A DNA stretch of 64,000 nt from Symbiodinium kawagutii (Eukaryota > Sar > Dinophyceae > Suessiales > Symbiodiniaceae), in contig VSDK01024070.1 in assembly GCA_009767595.1 (NCBI GenBank), positions 62,395-126,394 on the forward strand, read 5' to 3'. Positions within the stretch are counted from its first letter, which is position 1, and the number at the start of each line of letters is the position of its first letter. Position numbers and translations under genes: made by a program. Of this stretch, positions 1-11,974 are shown in pieces. The notes under the pieces were generated by a model, which saw only the letters and a list, made by a program, of their open reading frames with translations, did no database searches and was not told the origin of the DNA.

Positions 1-1890
1 CATGTGCCCTGAGGAGAAGGAATGAGATAGGTACAGATAGCTTATGGATTGGTAGGGAAGCCATTGGAACACAGATATATTGCCTTCAAGACTCTTGGTT
101 GAGCGTGCAGCAACAAAGCTACGCTGCCATTTGGTTGGCTTTTCCTGAAAGATTCTCAGACTCATTGGTCCTTTGGGGATGTCTTTTGAGTGACTCATCA
201 GACAGGCATATATCCCCTGTAATTAACCACTACTCAAGATTATTCACCATTATCAAATATTATCAACCACTATATTAACCAGGTTTGCATCAATGGTCAC
301 GGGCTCTGATCCAGGTCAAAGCGCTATTGAGAGTGCACAGCAGGACCATGCAACCGCGGTTCAGTCCATGATTGCCAACAAGGAGGCCACCATGACATGT
401 TGGTTGGGAGGGAGCTAAGGAGTAAGGAGCTACTGGGGTGGGGCTGGCCCTTGCAATAGGGCCTTTAACGCAGGCATAACGGTGAACCAGCTGATGGTTG
501 GGGGAGCTGCGGCTGGAGCTGCTTTCGACCGATGATTCGTTGATGAGCATTGTTGGCATTGGTAACGATCAACGGTTTATTTGTATAGGTAGTGGCGAAC
601 AATGGAGTGGCAGAAGTGAGGTGGTGGCAATGTCACACATGATGACAAGATACATCCGAAGCATGCATTGTTACAGGGGATCATGAAGAAGCTGGATGAG
701 TAGATCGGCGGATGGATATTAAAAGTACCGGTGGATAGTGCTTAAGAAGAGGTTCAAATTTCATGATCATATATCATGATCATATTCACAATCTGAATTT
801 CATGATCATATATCATTCATTTTGGAATGGGTCCGAATGTGACACCCGAAATGCAACTAGGGACAAGAGCAGTTGATGCAGTTTCTGGTAGCCTGGGTGA
901 GACCAACTCTGACCGTTCAAATCCTTCGACAATTGGTATTACTATAGTTACTAGTTAACAGTGGTTATATGATGTTACACTAGTTAGCAGTGGCTATAGT
1001 TTCTAGATAGCAGTGGTTATATGATGTTATACTTTGGTAACTTAGTTACATATTTTATCCTAGGGGTGTTGAACAATGTGATGGTGGCGTGTTTGCAATG
1101 TTTGGCCTTCCGCCGTCCAAAGTGATCCTGAAAACTGCCAAAGAACTTCGCAGCAATAGCATCAGACCTCCATAAGCAGATTTTTCTTGGGGAGGAATCT
1201 GAAGTATGCAGCAGTATGAAGCATGTGAAGTATGCACCAGCCGCTGCTGAATGTACTGGATTTGTTGGCTGTGCAGCAGCCTGACACATGCATCATTGTC
1301 CGTTTCACACTGGGCCAATACCTGCGCAGGCGCATTTGATAAAGGTGCGGGCATTGTTCAACCAACTTGGCAACGACGAGAACGCAATGATCACTTACCG
1401 CCAGCAATTTGGTTGCAGCTGCCGGGGGGGGCAAGAGCGCTATCGCGGGATTTCATTAATCAAAGTTGCGCATTTGCCGATGAATTTTCATTCATCAATT
1501 GATTAATTAATCCTCTTGCCATTTGCTGATTGTCAAAGGTGGTTAACTAAAATCTTTTGTGTTCATAGGTGGGAAATGAAAAGTATTGCCAATGCTGATT
1601 GTCATTGCCAAATTCCAGATCCGCATATCTACAATATCAATGGCCGCTTCATTACCCGAGGATCAATGACCAGTAATTAATTAGATGTTCAATCTTCCAA
1701 ATGCAACCTTGGCGAAGTGCGTTGCTGCAGAATGTTGGTGGTTTACATGATCAGCGAAGCAAGGACTGTCAGCATCCGGGTCACACCTAAGGGCTTGGTA
1801 AATCGTTGCGATGTGTTGCGTCCTGGTAGGACAGCAGTTTTCAGCAGTGGAGTTTCCCCACATCGTTGGAGTTTGTGCTTTCTTTACAGT
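1..1890. other. spacer, no recognised gene
   Basis: No exon could be supported here. The stretch holds AT-rich sequence, short repeats of the kind TAACCATTATCA and TTATATGATGTTA, and one copy of a dispersed 30-base repeat at 398-427. All open frames are short and lack protein-like composition. Confidence 0.5.
398..427 (+). repeat. dispersed 30-bp repeat, copy 1
   Basis: The segment TGTTGGTTGGGAGGGAGCTA followed by AGGAGTAAGG recurs at 48,155-48,184 with two changes. This is seen directly. It is probably the conserved end of an interspersed element whose remainder has diverged. Confidence 0.6.
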
Positions 1891-1917
1891 TCTGTGGGAC
1901 GACGTCCTTCCGCTCAG

Positions 1918-2048
1918 GTTTGAGGATAAGATCAACTCAGAGGAAGTCAGGGAATATTTCGAAACGCTGGGTCTGAACGTGTGGGACGCCTGGAGCTTCT
2001 TCAAGCTCTTGGACAAAGAATCTCAGCGGCTCTGGCGTCGTTGATATA
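1918..2048 (+). pseudogene. EF-hand exon of a probable ion-channel protein, frame broken in the calcium loop
   Basis: In frame from 1,919 the translation reads FEDKINSEEVREYF, then ETLGLNVWDAWSFFKLLDK. That is the entering helix and start of an EF-hand of the kind found after the last membrane segment in dinoflagellate voltage-gated cation channels (family knowledge). The acceptor AG|G at 1,916-1,918 suits an exon start. At the loop the frame runs into a stop within a few codons. If the seven bases 2,020-2,026 are skipped, the next codons read DGSGVVDI, completing a calcium loop that starts DKDGSGVVDI. The remains of the loop are therefore present but out of frame. This is either a decayed gene, a sequencing error, or a boundary I have misread. 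No membrane-spanning exons were found upstream in the window. Confidence 0.55.
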
Positions 2049-2984
2049 TGTCCACCATTACTTCACATGCAATCCCAGAGCAAGCCATGGCAACATATGG
2101 CAACCTATCCAAGCGATACCATTTGGGCGCCCACAGCTGCTGTTTCGTCATGAAGTCATGGCACCATAGGTCATAGGGGGATGTGATCAGCTGGAGTGGT
2201 TCGCAAGGCGGAAATGAGTTCACCGGCAGTGCTGGCTTAATCGCCTTAGGAGTTGACGAATTTGTTCCGACGTGCTTATATATACAGCATGCTTGGGCCA
2301 AATCCTGCCAATATACCTGGTTTTTCTCAACCTATGCCAGCTGCCAGATGGTGCGAATCGATCTTGGTGCCAAATCTGTCGAATTTTGGGCTTGGATTCC
2401 ACACATGATGCCGCGCTCAAGGAGCTAGGGAAATCTAGACACCACCTTGGTGGTTTTAAATGGTGGATAGCTTGTTCAATGGGGCCACATCACGATTGTT
2501 TTGAGTGGGTACTGGTTGGCGATGCCTGGTAGCGAGTACGGATAGTAGTTGAATGAATGGTTGGCAATCAACTGGTGCTGACGGCTGATGTCAATGGAAG
2601 GAGATCCAGAACAGCTGCCCCATGGATATCCCAAGCGACCTCAATTTGTCCATGCCTTTTTCCAAAGAAATGATTGAACGAGATACCCCCATAAGATTTC
2701 ATCCAGCCGTAACATGTCGTAACCATTTTTGGTTTGAACGAGGCCATGGCCGCCTTCCAAACTGGCGTGATCAAAATTTACGAATAAAAAAGAATGAAAC
2801 AGCAAGAAAACAACCAGCGGTCATAGAAATATTCCCTTCCCCTTAATACAAAATACCCCCCCAAATAGAAAGCACGGCAAGCTATTGTTTTTATTCGGGG
2901 GGTTTTAATATGAGGGTCCTGGACGAACCCCAAATTACCAATCAAAATTCCTTATCAATAAAATCGAACCTTTTGATGTCAATT

Positions 2985-3107
2985 TGTTTACATTCCTTTT
3001 TGAATACTATTCAAAATATTGCTAAAATTGGATTTCGAAGCTTAGCCCTAATAATCAATCATTTAAATTCCTTTTTAAATAATATTGCTAAGATTGGATT
3101 TCGAAGA
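2985..3107 (+). repeat. imperfect AT-rich tandem repeat, two units
   Basis: Two neighbouring units share ATTCCTTTTTGAATAxTATT, then ATTGCTAAxATTGGATTTCG followed by AAG. The first ends near 3,040 and the second near 3,106. The second unit has lost part of the middle. No coding content was seen. Confidence 0.6.
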
Positions 3108-4244
3108 GGACCTTAATGATAAATTTTCAGGATGAGGCTATTTTAATTATCAAGGGATAAAGACCCTTCTGGAATGAATGTATTTTCCTATTGATTTTCA
3201 ATTGCCGCAATTCAAAACCTAACTAACAATCAAAAAAACACAAATCCGGAATTCCACGCCTATCTCTATTATTTGGGGGACTTTTCAGTAACAGGGGGAA
3301 GGGATTGGTGAGTCTCCAACAGCGGTGCCCTATTGGAGGTGGACCGCCGTGCTTGGCCCAGGACGGAGGTGGTTCTGTAGAAATAGAAGAATTCCTTAAG
3401 GGGTTCCTCGGCTTAAGGATGCTGCAGGTTTTCGGTGCTTGACACATCTTGAAGCGCTGATTTTCCAAGTGATGCATCATGTGTTTAATCCTTAATTCTT
3501 GGGTATGCAAGTGCGGTTGCGGGTGAAAGTGTCAAATTGTAAAGAGGTTGCTGGACAGGTGTGCAACAAGACAATCAAAGGGCGAAGGTAAGGACAGATC
3601 AAGTAGAGATGGATCGGCAGGTTGACAGATACAGCGATTTTGAGCGTGAAAACAGATTTGCAGATGGATCAAAAAATGTGAGCGCTGCGCAATGTAGGTG
3701 TTTGCGCTTCCGCGGGGAAGCACGTGCTATCGATATCGGTCAGCTGATTCATGACCAGGAGGGGGTGCCATCCCGGCAGCTTAAGCCGACGTGCCAGTTG
3801 AAAGGGGCTGTCAGCTGCATTGTTTTGCCGTAGGGTTGTTGGCAAATAATGAGAACAATAGCATTAATCAGAGCATTAACCATCATTAATGAATAGCAAT
3901 GATAGCATTAATGTTTCCCATCATTAAGCACCAGTAATGGGAATCCTGTCATCCATGTCCGAGCTATGGTAATTACTCATCATCCCCAATCACTCGGCAG
4001 TTGATGAGGAAAATCACCAGCAACATTTTCTTAAACGAGATCCTGCGGCAGTCCTGTTGGTCGATGTTCGAAAGGTTGGGAACTACACTTGCAGGGCATA
4101 GGTAACGGTAAAGGAATTCAATGATGGACTCGTGCAGGCCGCATGGCAATAACCCCCAAGGACCCAAGGAGGTACAGTGGTTCAGAAATGCATCAGTAAT
4201 TAAGTTCAACTGTTTACAGTCCTTTGGCAACCATCATTTCAAAC

Positions 4245-4360
4245 ACCCGATGGCAACATTTATCCTCAATGATTTGAATTTCTGGTGCTCAAATCATTGA
4301 TGTCCAAGGATTTTATCCTCAATGATCTGAATTTCTCAATGGCAACAATTTTATCCTCAT
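4245..4360 (+). repeat. short tandem repeat of a TTTATCCTCAATGAT unit
   Basis: The unit TTTATCCTCAATGAT with TGAATTTCT following is repeated at least twice, and a further TTTATCCTCA lies at the end. Simple local repeat; no gene seen. Confidence 0.5.
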
Positions 4361-4638
4361 GGGTGATTTGCTTCCATCTTGTGTTGCAGGGTAGTGACTT
4401 GCTGCATCACGCCAGGGATGGCATCCAGTGATAGAGAACGCTGGTTGATGGGTGCACCACATGGTACAGTGTGTTTTTGGCTTGGCTTCTCAAACTCAGA
4501 CAACGCTGAAAGCCTCAGTTGCCATGTCACGAAGGGGGCTTGCGAGCAGAGCTCAGGCTTTTTCTAAAAAAATGATACGCACCCACATGCAATTACACGG
4601 GGCGGTTTGCCCAACTGCCATTGGCATTTGCATTCAAA

Positions 4639-4763
4639 ATGCCTCCCTATACCTCGCATCACCAGCGTTGCCACCAGGAGTGGTTGATCAAAAACCAGGG
4701 CCGCTTCCAGACCTTCATGGAAGACCAGCTGGGCAAACTAAAGAAACAGATGGTGGCGCTGCG
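4639..4763 (+). CDS. possible first exon, charged helical N-terminus (unrecognised protein)
   Basis: An ATG at 4,639 opens a frame beginning MPPYTSHHQRCHQEW and continuing through FMEDQLGKLKKQMVALR, a strongly charged stretch likely to form a helix or coiled coil. The composition is unlike the surrounding spacer. A GC donor at 4,764-4,765 (CTGCG|GCTCGG) would join in phase to the acceptor CCCAG|G at 5,751. The reading frame also stays open to about 4,940, so the exon end is not certain. I do not recognise the family. Dinoflagellate channel proteins often start with such a helix, but that is only a suggestion. An alternative internal start is the AG|G acceptor at 4,678. Confidence 0.4.
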
Positions 4764-5459
4764 GCTCGGCCGTCCAGCGTGGTGCAGCAGGCCGAGTTGG
4801 GTCACCAAAGATCGAAGTTGCGGTAAAATCAGGTCATCAGGTGTGGTTTATGACAGTGCCGATGTCATTTTAGAAGGGCCACGTCCGCATGTCGGAGAGC
4901 TGGTGCTTGGCAGTGATTCCCCACAGCGTGCAACCATGATCTGAAGTAAACACCAGCCATGAGCCGTTTAGGCTGAAAGCATTATCAAAGCTCATCGTCA
5001 GACCATCGGCCCCACCACCGTAGCATTTGTAGATATTTGTACGCAGTATGATCCGATTTGATCATGCTTTCTCCAGATATATGATCAACCATGAATCTGC
5101 TTGATCAACCGTGAATCCTTGATTGGCCAACCCCTAACACGATAAACCAACGTATCAAGCATCCACGGGCTAAGTTTGCCCGTCTCTCACCAGCTTTAAG
5201 ATGTCCAAACGGCATTTGCCAAGGCATTCAACATGTTAAACGAGTCTAGTAGCCATCAGTAGTCCTCAAGGATCATGTTACCATTTCTTTAGCTGTCCAG
5301 ACGCGGTCAACACTGATTTGAGATAGTATTGGACCCTCAATTAGAGTCAATAGCGGTTGTGTGAGTTACAAGTTAACTTGAACTTGAAATTCATGATCAA
5401 CATGCTCATTACTACATCTCAGTTTTGCAATGATATGTACTCATCATCAGCACCTATTT

Positions 5460-5521
5460 TATTGTTGGGAATCATGAAGAATAAAGATTGATATACTGGT
5501 ATATCATGATTCCCAACAATA
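5460..5521. repeat. perfect 18-bp inverted repeat (hairpin)
   Basis: TATTGTTGGGAATCATGA at 5,460-5,477 is the exact reverse complement of TCATGATTCCCAACAATA at 5,504-5,521. The AT-rich loop is itself partly symmetric around GATATACTGGTATATC. It is probably a small foldback element. No gene function is apparent. Confidence 0.85.
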
Positions 5522-5750
5522 AGATACATATCAGTATACTGTACAATATGATATACTGTATATTATGTTCAGCTATATATATATACACCCTTTGGTAGTC
5601 TGGCATAGCAACTGTGAACGGTCATGCCCAATAGGTTGTTTGAAGACATCGGATTTGTTGGTTTCCTGCCAAAGGTGACAACAAGCTACCCACAATCTCC
5701 AACCGTGCGCTGTCTCCAACTCATAGCTCTGTTGATAGCTGGCCGCCCAG

Positions 5751-5907
5751 GAACTCAGCCCTGCTGGGGGCCTCCCTGCCGGCGCGCCCGACGCCACCCA
5801 CGTCCCCGCCCAACGAGCGTATCCTGTCCCCGTCCCTGGCGGAGATGCTGGGAGACGACAGCCCCGCCAGACACAGCAGCGTGCCTCGAGCCATACGACT
5901 GGGCTCC
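5751..5907 (+). CDS. possible second exon, Ser/Pro-rich disordered segment
   Basis: Following the acceptor GCCCAG|G, the frame with a split first codon reads NSALLGASLPARPTPPTSPP and then NERILSPSLAEMLGDDSPAR before a stop at 5,908. This low-complexity, Ser/Pro/Ala-rich composition with third-position GC bias stands out from the spacer on both sides. The segment joins in phase with the helical exon ending at 4,763, giving a protein that starts with a charged helix and continues into a disordered, possibly phosphorylated stretch. The exon end is unknown; a GC donor lies just before the stop (CTGG|GCTCCT). No downstream partner exon was identified. Function is not assigned. Confidence 0.45.
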
Positions 5908-6394
5908 TAGGCCATCAGCCCTGGCACCTGAGAGATCCTGCGGAGTCTGAGCACATTTTCAGCATTTTGAAGAAAGGTGGCAGGCGAACATCATGGAACT
6001 TTTTGGGACACTTAGATTTGAAGTCAGATCTCGCATCGCCCCAAAACGTCAAAGGCCACATGTTGTCCGTCGGACATTCTCGCAGATTCACGGCTGGGAG
6101 TCAAGCTGAAATCAGATGGCTGCCATGTCGCAACCTTGAACGCACCAGCTTTGACACGTGCCAAGTGCTTCGATGGACTTGCCACAACAAGAGGCATGAT
6201 TGAGCACCATCAACATGTGAGCCATCATCGTGTATCATTTGTACACCGTAGTCCTCATCAATGGTATTCAACCATCATCACTGTGTAATTTGCCATCATA
6301 AAGCAATACCGCAATTCACTCTGGCGGGCGTGCTTTTTGGAAGCCAGCAGTCGGTGAGAGTTAAGAACCTGTAGCTTAGGATGGTGGGCGCACG

Positions 6395-7880
6395 CTTTTT
6401 TTTCAGAACGGGGCCTCATGGGGGTGTGATTTTTCATCAAAAATAGTCATAAAACAATGGTATTTAGAGTGTTTTCTCTCAACACAGTGGCTAAAACCCA
6501 GGTAAAACTGCAAAAATCACATCCTCTGGTAATCTCAACACAAGAAATGGCAGTTATCCTTATCAATCGTACTCGTAGAATCAAAACTTGACAAAACCAT
6601 GATCAATGATTGACCAATCATACTGATGCCTAATAGTGATGGTTAATGCTTAGAAAGCACAGTATTGTAGTACTAATGCAATCACCATGAAGCATTTTAG
6701 TATTGGTGTCTTTTAGATGCCACTTAGCGACTATTCTAAACTATTCATTTTACCTACTACAACCATCACTCTGCATACTAAGAGTGCCGGTGCCTAACAG
6801 TGATGTTCAATAAAGATGTCTAATTATAATTTAAAGCATTGTAAGATCAACATTACCACCATTAATGATATACTCATAAGACTGCAGTTGTAGTATTAAT
6901 AGCTAATGAAGATCAAATTTGATTCGCGGTGATGGTACCATTTAACTACTGTAGCCACCACTATGCATGGAATCATAATATTGATGTGCAACAATCATGG
7001 CCAGTAAATAATTCTAACCACCATCTATAGTATTGCAATATCGATCAAAATGAATAGCCATCTTATAGGAATAAGGTTGATGTTCCATAGTAACGGTTTC
7101 AGAAATTAACAATGATTAGCATTCAGGGTACCTAGTACTGATGCTACACTCATCCTGCAAAAAGTAATAGTATTGATGTTTGATAACCAATGTTTATAAA
7201 CAATTGTGACTATCATCTATAACATTTGACTTTCAATATAGTCATTGTCTATCAAAAAATGTTGACGTTGGTGATACATACTAGTAGCTAGTAAAGATGA
7301 CAATTGATTAGCAATGGTAATATCTCATTGCTAATAACATAGCTATCCTGAGCCACATCAAAAAATTGATTTGATGTTTCATGATGACGGTTGGTAAACA
7401 TTTCCAATCACCATTTGCATCTATAGTAAAGCATGAATACAGCCATTACTAACCAGATATCAGCAATGCCTATATACTGAAAAGCAAATATGAAGCCAAA
7501 GCCACCAAACCCTGACAGGCACAAAAAAAACAAAAAAAACAAACCAGGAAGTGCACAAAACCCTGACAGGCACAAAAAAAACAAAAAAAACAAAAGAATC
7601 AGGATCTATGCAGGAAGGAGGCTGGGAGGTCTCATAGATTCTGGATTTTTTGTTTTTTTTGTGCCTGTCATGGTTTCGTGCATTCCTGGTTTTGTTTTTT
7701 TTGATTTTTTTGTGCCTGTCAGGGTTTTGAGGCTATCATGCAAGATCCAATAATAAAAATTTGCGTTTCGCCTAGGTTTCAGATGCCTTGGATGCAGAAA
7801 ACATTGGTATTTACAGTGTTTTATGATCATTTTTATTCAAAAATCACACCCCCACGGAGCCCTGCTCTCTTTTTTTTTCC
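6395..7880. mobile_element. 1.5 kb AT-rich element with terminal inverted repeats, no transposase
   Basis: The left end (about 6,395-6,466) carries GGGGGTGTGATTTTT followed by TCATAAAACA. The right end (about 7,802-7,880) carries the reverse complement, with AAAAATCACACCCCC and TGTTTTATGATCA. A run of T lies outside the left arm and another outside the right arm. The interior is AT-rich and composed of loosely repeated tracts such as AGTATTGATG, with no open frame that looks like a protein. A long palindrome occupies the right-hand part. The structure fits a non-autonomous DNA transposon, judged only from the ends; target-site duplications were not established. Confidence 0.55.
7502..7733. 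repeat. giant imperfect palindrome built from a duplicated unit
   Basis: The left half has two copies of CCCTGACAGGCACAAAAAAA followed by A-rich tracts and a CCAGGAAGTGCAC spacer. The right half has the same pair in inverted orientation (TTTTTTTGTGCCTGTCAGGG, and a copy with CATGG). The centre has GGATCTATG opposite CATAGATTC around a purine-rich loop. It could fold into one stem of about 100 bp, or each half could be a tandem repeat. Confidence 0.8.
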
Positions 7881-9878
7881 GCGGTGATGAGGTTGCTCTC
7901 TGGCAAACTAAGCTGGTTGCGCGGAAAATCCATGATATGTAGGCGGTTTCCCTGTCAAGAATGGCGATTTTTGGCTTCCAGCTTGGTTACCTAAGGGTAG
8001 TGCTGAAAGCGAGGCAGCTCCTGACACTTGCGAGAAGTGCACTCGAAACTTTACAGGCGTGGGGGTAGATACAGAAATCATATGTGCCAGTAAGATCTAG
8101 TAAGCATGCTTGATTGCGAATAAGGTCTTTGGTTAGGAGGCTACCCGCTTGTATCGTAATCCATCCTGTCATCGCTCACTACAATTGGTGTGAACTGATG
8201 GTAAGTCCAAGCTGACCATTTGCAGCGCTTTGGTCAGGATCGAGGCACTTGTAGAAAGACTCATAGGGACCATGGTCGGTATTCCCTATAATGACTTTTG
8301 ACTCAAGAGACATATTCATCCAACTGCTTCATAGGTATGTGGGATGATATAAGTATAGCCACCTGAAGTACGGCAAAGATTACCCTTGACTCATATGCAA
8401 GTATGCTTGCTGAACATGTTGCATTTGCTGATTGGCTGCAACCATGAAGCCCAACACTTTGCACCGAGCGGTGTTGAAGTCAAAGTTGGCCTTGTAGAGA
8501 TCGCTGATGATCACAGCTTGCAGTTCCAAAGATGGGCAAAGGCTGGCAGTCCAAAAAATGAAGTCTTGACATGCCATGCAACTGGAAAACTGGCAACTTG
8601 CGCCTATTTTTCCTAGCAATCCTCAGAACCTAGCTGCTTGATGTTACTTAGCTCTCACCAGGGGCCACCACTTTGTAGAGGGGCAGCACTTCAGAAAGGC
8701 GCAGAAGATTTGGAGCCCTGGAACTGCTGCTGGAGACAAGTTTCAGCACCACTTCGCCCTTGTTTCATGAGAGCTTGGGCAAGTGCTGTTGCCTGGGTGT
8801 CCAACTGGTGACAAGGCCAATATCACGGAGACCAACTTAGACTTGCCCAACCAATTCACGGCGGCCAACTGGTGACAATCACAGAGAGAGATCTTAGACC
8901 TAACTTTTTTGCGGTGTGTCCTTCAGTGGAGTTTCCTTCACAAGGGGGTAGCTGGATCATTTATAATATTTCTATTATTTATGGTCTTAGCAATCTTGTT
9001 GAATTGGCGGGGGCATTTGAGCTTGAAATTGGAGAGGATTGGAAGGCTGAACACCGCAGCAATTACTGTACAGGCTTGGGCTTGGACTATTGGCTGCAAG
9101 CCACAACTCGACAAGAGCCAGCCTTAATAGCGAAAAAAATGGATCGTGGCTCATCTTGACATTCTTTCAGACACGGTCAACAATGGTTTCTAACATCTTC
9201 TGGCCATCATGGAAATTTGTCTCAATACGACACCGACCAGGCACATTTGCAACCCAATTTCCCACGCTTGAGCGTTTGCTCAAATCGTGTCATAGACTCG
9301 CCCGGAATTGCTGAAAATGCGCTGGTTTCGTGCTTGCTGGACCGACTTTGTGGATTCCTTGGTTGTATTCAATATGAAGAAGGACATTTGGTGATTTGGA
9401 GGACTTATTTTCAGCCATACCTGGGTTACACGCACCAACCAGATATATTTTGCGCATGTTTTTTATGACCATAAGAATCTTATGCCAATGGTTTTGGCCC
9501 TGGCATTTGCAGCTGGTCCCATTTTGTGACAGACTCCAAGTGTTTGAGCAGTACAGGTAACTATCCAACCGCATTCCAGGTTTTGAATTGGGTAGCTATA
9601 TTCACTTGACAGTGACAGACATAGGCCAAGAGCTAGATATTATCTGCTGCAGTGTTATGCATGTAGGAATGCAAGCGTGCTCCCAGACACGTGTGCATAT
9701 GTAGCCTAGTTTAAGATAGGGATTGTTACAAGTGTTGCAGGGGGTTCTTCATGAAAAAGCAACAACATAATGATGGTTACGCTATGTTACGGTTTGGTTA
9801 GGGATTGCTGAATAATAGCTGGTGGTTTTTAATATTTGCACGTATACACTCGCCTGTAGCATGGCTAAACTCCTTGAG
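7881..9878. other. spacer, no recognised gene
   Basis: Open frames here overlap each other on both strands without protein-like composition or paired splice signals. Nothing further was seen apart from mild local repetition. Confidence 0.4.
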
Positions 9879-9933
9879 AAGGCGACGGAGAGAGAGAGAG
9901 AGAGAGAGACAGAGAGACAGAGAGAGAGAGAGA
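9879..9933 (+). repeat. GA-tail motif with (GA)n microsatellite
   Basis: AAGGCGACGGAGAGAGAGAG runs into an interrupted GA repeat. It is one of about ten sites in this window with the core GGCGATGGAGAGAGA. Confidence 0.7.
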
Positions 9934-11974
9934 ACGAGCGATATAGCCAACATGTACATGCATATTTGCTAGCATACTAAGCACACCGGCAAGAAATCGT
10001 CAAGCATGTCTGAACAATCCTTGCCCCCATATCATCAAAAGACGGGAAGCTCAGCGCACACATGCATATCCACACACATATAGATATTTTTTACTTATCT
10101 ATATATTATATGTCTATGTAAATGTCCACCTAGATGGACATGCCAACCCATGACCTCTGAATATCCAAAGCAGGCCGTTTCTTAGATCACGCCTCCAGTG
10201 ACACCTCCAGGGTACTGGGGCTACGGATGCTATGCCCCTGTGGCTTGAGAAACGCCCATACAGATTCTGACGAGGCATCCCAGGAGGCATCGTTCTGCGT
10301 GCCGCCGGTGGCAGCCTGTGCCCAGCGTGATATGCTCAGCTCAGAACTTGAGCAATTTCAAAGGCCATGCGGCATCATTTGTGGCAAAATGCCAGCAATG
10401 TTTTGGGATTTTCGAAACTAGCATCGGAATCTGCCAGAAACAAAGCAATAGAACCTGTCACTGTTTTTTCGGATCAGAATCTTCAAGAAAAATCCAAAAA
10501 ACCTTTTGAAAAGCAATAGAATCAGTCACGTGGGTCGCTTGGGTTTGGAAATAGGCCACTTGCTTTCTTGTGGCTCAGGCCCAAGGCGAATGCGTCCCGG
10601 AGGCACCAGGATTGGCTACCAACATCCACTTCATGATCTGCACTGGGGAGAGGACAGTCGTGGACATATAACCCAAAAGATCTGACAAGACCTAGCAGCA
10701 TTTAGCAGCCACTCAGGGGTTAGTAACCATGATTATAACCATGATAGGGTTACTATTGGTTACTATGGCTTCAGCTACCTTAAAGCCTGCAAGGATCTAG
10801 GAATATAGCCCTACTGAGCATGAGAGTCAATCACAATCCCAACTGGACTGTCCCTAATACCAGTCGGCTGGGCGGGGGGGGTGAACCATTCAACAGAATG
10901 ATACAGCACACGATCATGCACAACCAATCTTCCACGTTGGAAATGCTTAAGGCCACACTAAAATCATCAGGACCGCATCTGTGGATTTTCAGCTTGAGAG
11001 AATCTGTGGCGCCTGCCCGACTTCCAGGTGACTTCGCTGCAGCCGTGCATCGGGGCCGAAGAAAAAGAGAGCTGCAGCTGAGTGGTTGCTTCAGCAATGG
11101 AGCTGGTAGTTGGGGCGGCTCATCAACGACTCTGACACATCAGCGACCATCAAACACCAGCAACCAGCAAAGATCAAAGGTACCCAGTTGCTCATCACAC
11201 ATGAAACTCATGAAACACATTTTTGTTTGAGGTAAGCTGGAGTGCCATGCGGCGAGATCAAGCGACGGGAATCGCCACAGCAGTTCATCATGGTGCATCA
11301 GCATTGGGATGTCCAGATGTCCCGCTTCATTGGTCGTCGTGACCACCCGTTGACCAGCCCCTCACATTCTATATGTCTAAATATATTATTTTGAATGTTT
11401 GTTATGGTATTGCGGTATATCTCTGGCGGCTGATCATGGTCGAAATTTCTTACGCACATGTTTACTCATTTCGGCACGTAGTTTCAAGAATGTAGGTACG
11501 CACGTGGGATTGCGGATGGCAAACTCATTGAGAAATGGCTTGGAACTGTATTTCCCCTCTGGCAATTTTACCTGGTGAAGGGAGAACAGAACCTTAATGA
11601 AGACCAGCTGAGAACGGATGATTTTCCAGTGTCATGCCAAATGGGGAGCTCAATTCATGGTGTGGTACCCCCAACCATGCCCAATGGGTCATTGCTAATA
11701 GGGAAACCAAGCGGCTATGGGGGCACAGCATCATTCCATCCCAAGTTTGGATACAACAAGGGAGTGTCACCTTCCACGAACGGGTTGTCACAAGACGCAG
11801 GAATCCCGGTTCTTCACAACTTCTTGGCCGCGATCACGAAACATGGGATGGCAATCTTGGAATTTAGGTACAAGCAGCACGTATAGGCATAAAAATGATT
11901 ACAACTGATGATTTGTGTACGTAACTATCCATGACATGCACAGTTGCATGCACATATGTACAGTTCTATATGCA
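9934..11974. other. spacer with weak open frames
   Basis: The frame from 10,820 to 11,230 and its minus-strand shadow are open, but neither has clear homology or a convincing splice partner. A stretch around 11,030-11,180 reads DFAAAVHRGRRKRELQLSGC in one frame. I do not call a gene. Confidence 0.35.

Larger units (their letters stand above)
2050..4638. other. spacer, no recognised gene
   Basis: No convincing exon was found. The stretch contains an AT-rich imperfect tandem repeat near 2,985-3,107, and at 4,245-4,360 several repeats of TTTATCCTCAATGAT with spacers. A short frame reading GVDEFVPTCL near 2,244 resembles an EF-hand exit helix but has no matching splice phase, so it is not called. 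Confidence 0.45.

Noticed and set aside
895..935. tRNA-like B box (GTTCAAATCC) after a GTAGCCTGGGTGA stretch
   Set aside because: No acceptor stem or cloverleaf could be formed, and the A-box spacing is wrong.
2183..2310. Frame reading GVDEFVPTCL, like an EF-hand exit helix
   Set aside because: It cannot be joined in phase to the EF-hand exon at 1,918-2,048, and the rest of the frame has no channel similarity.
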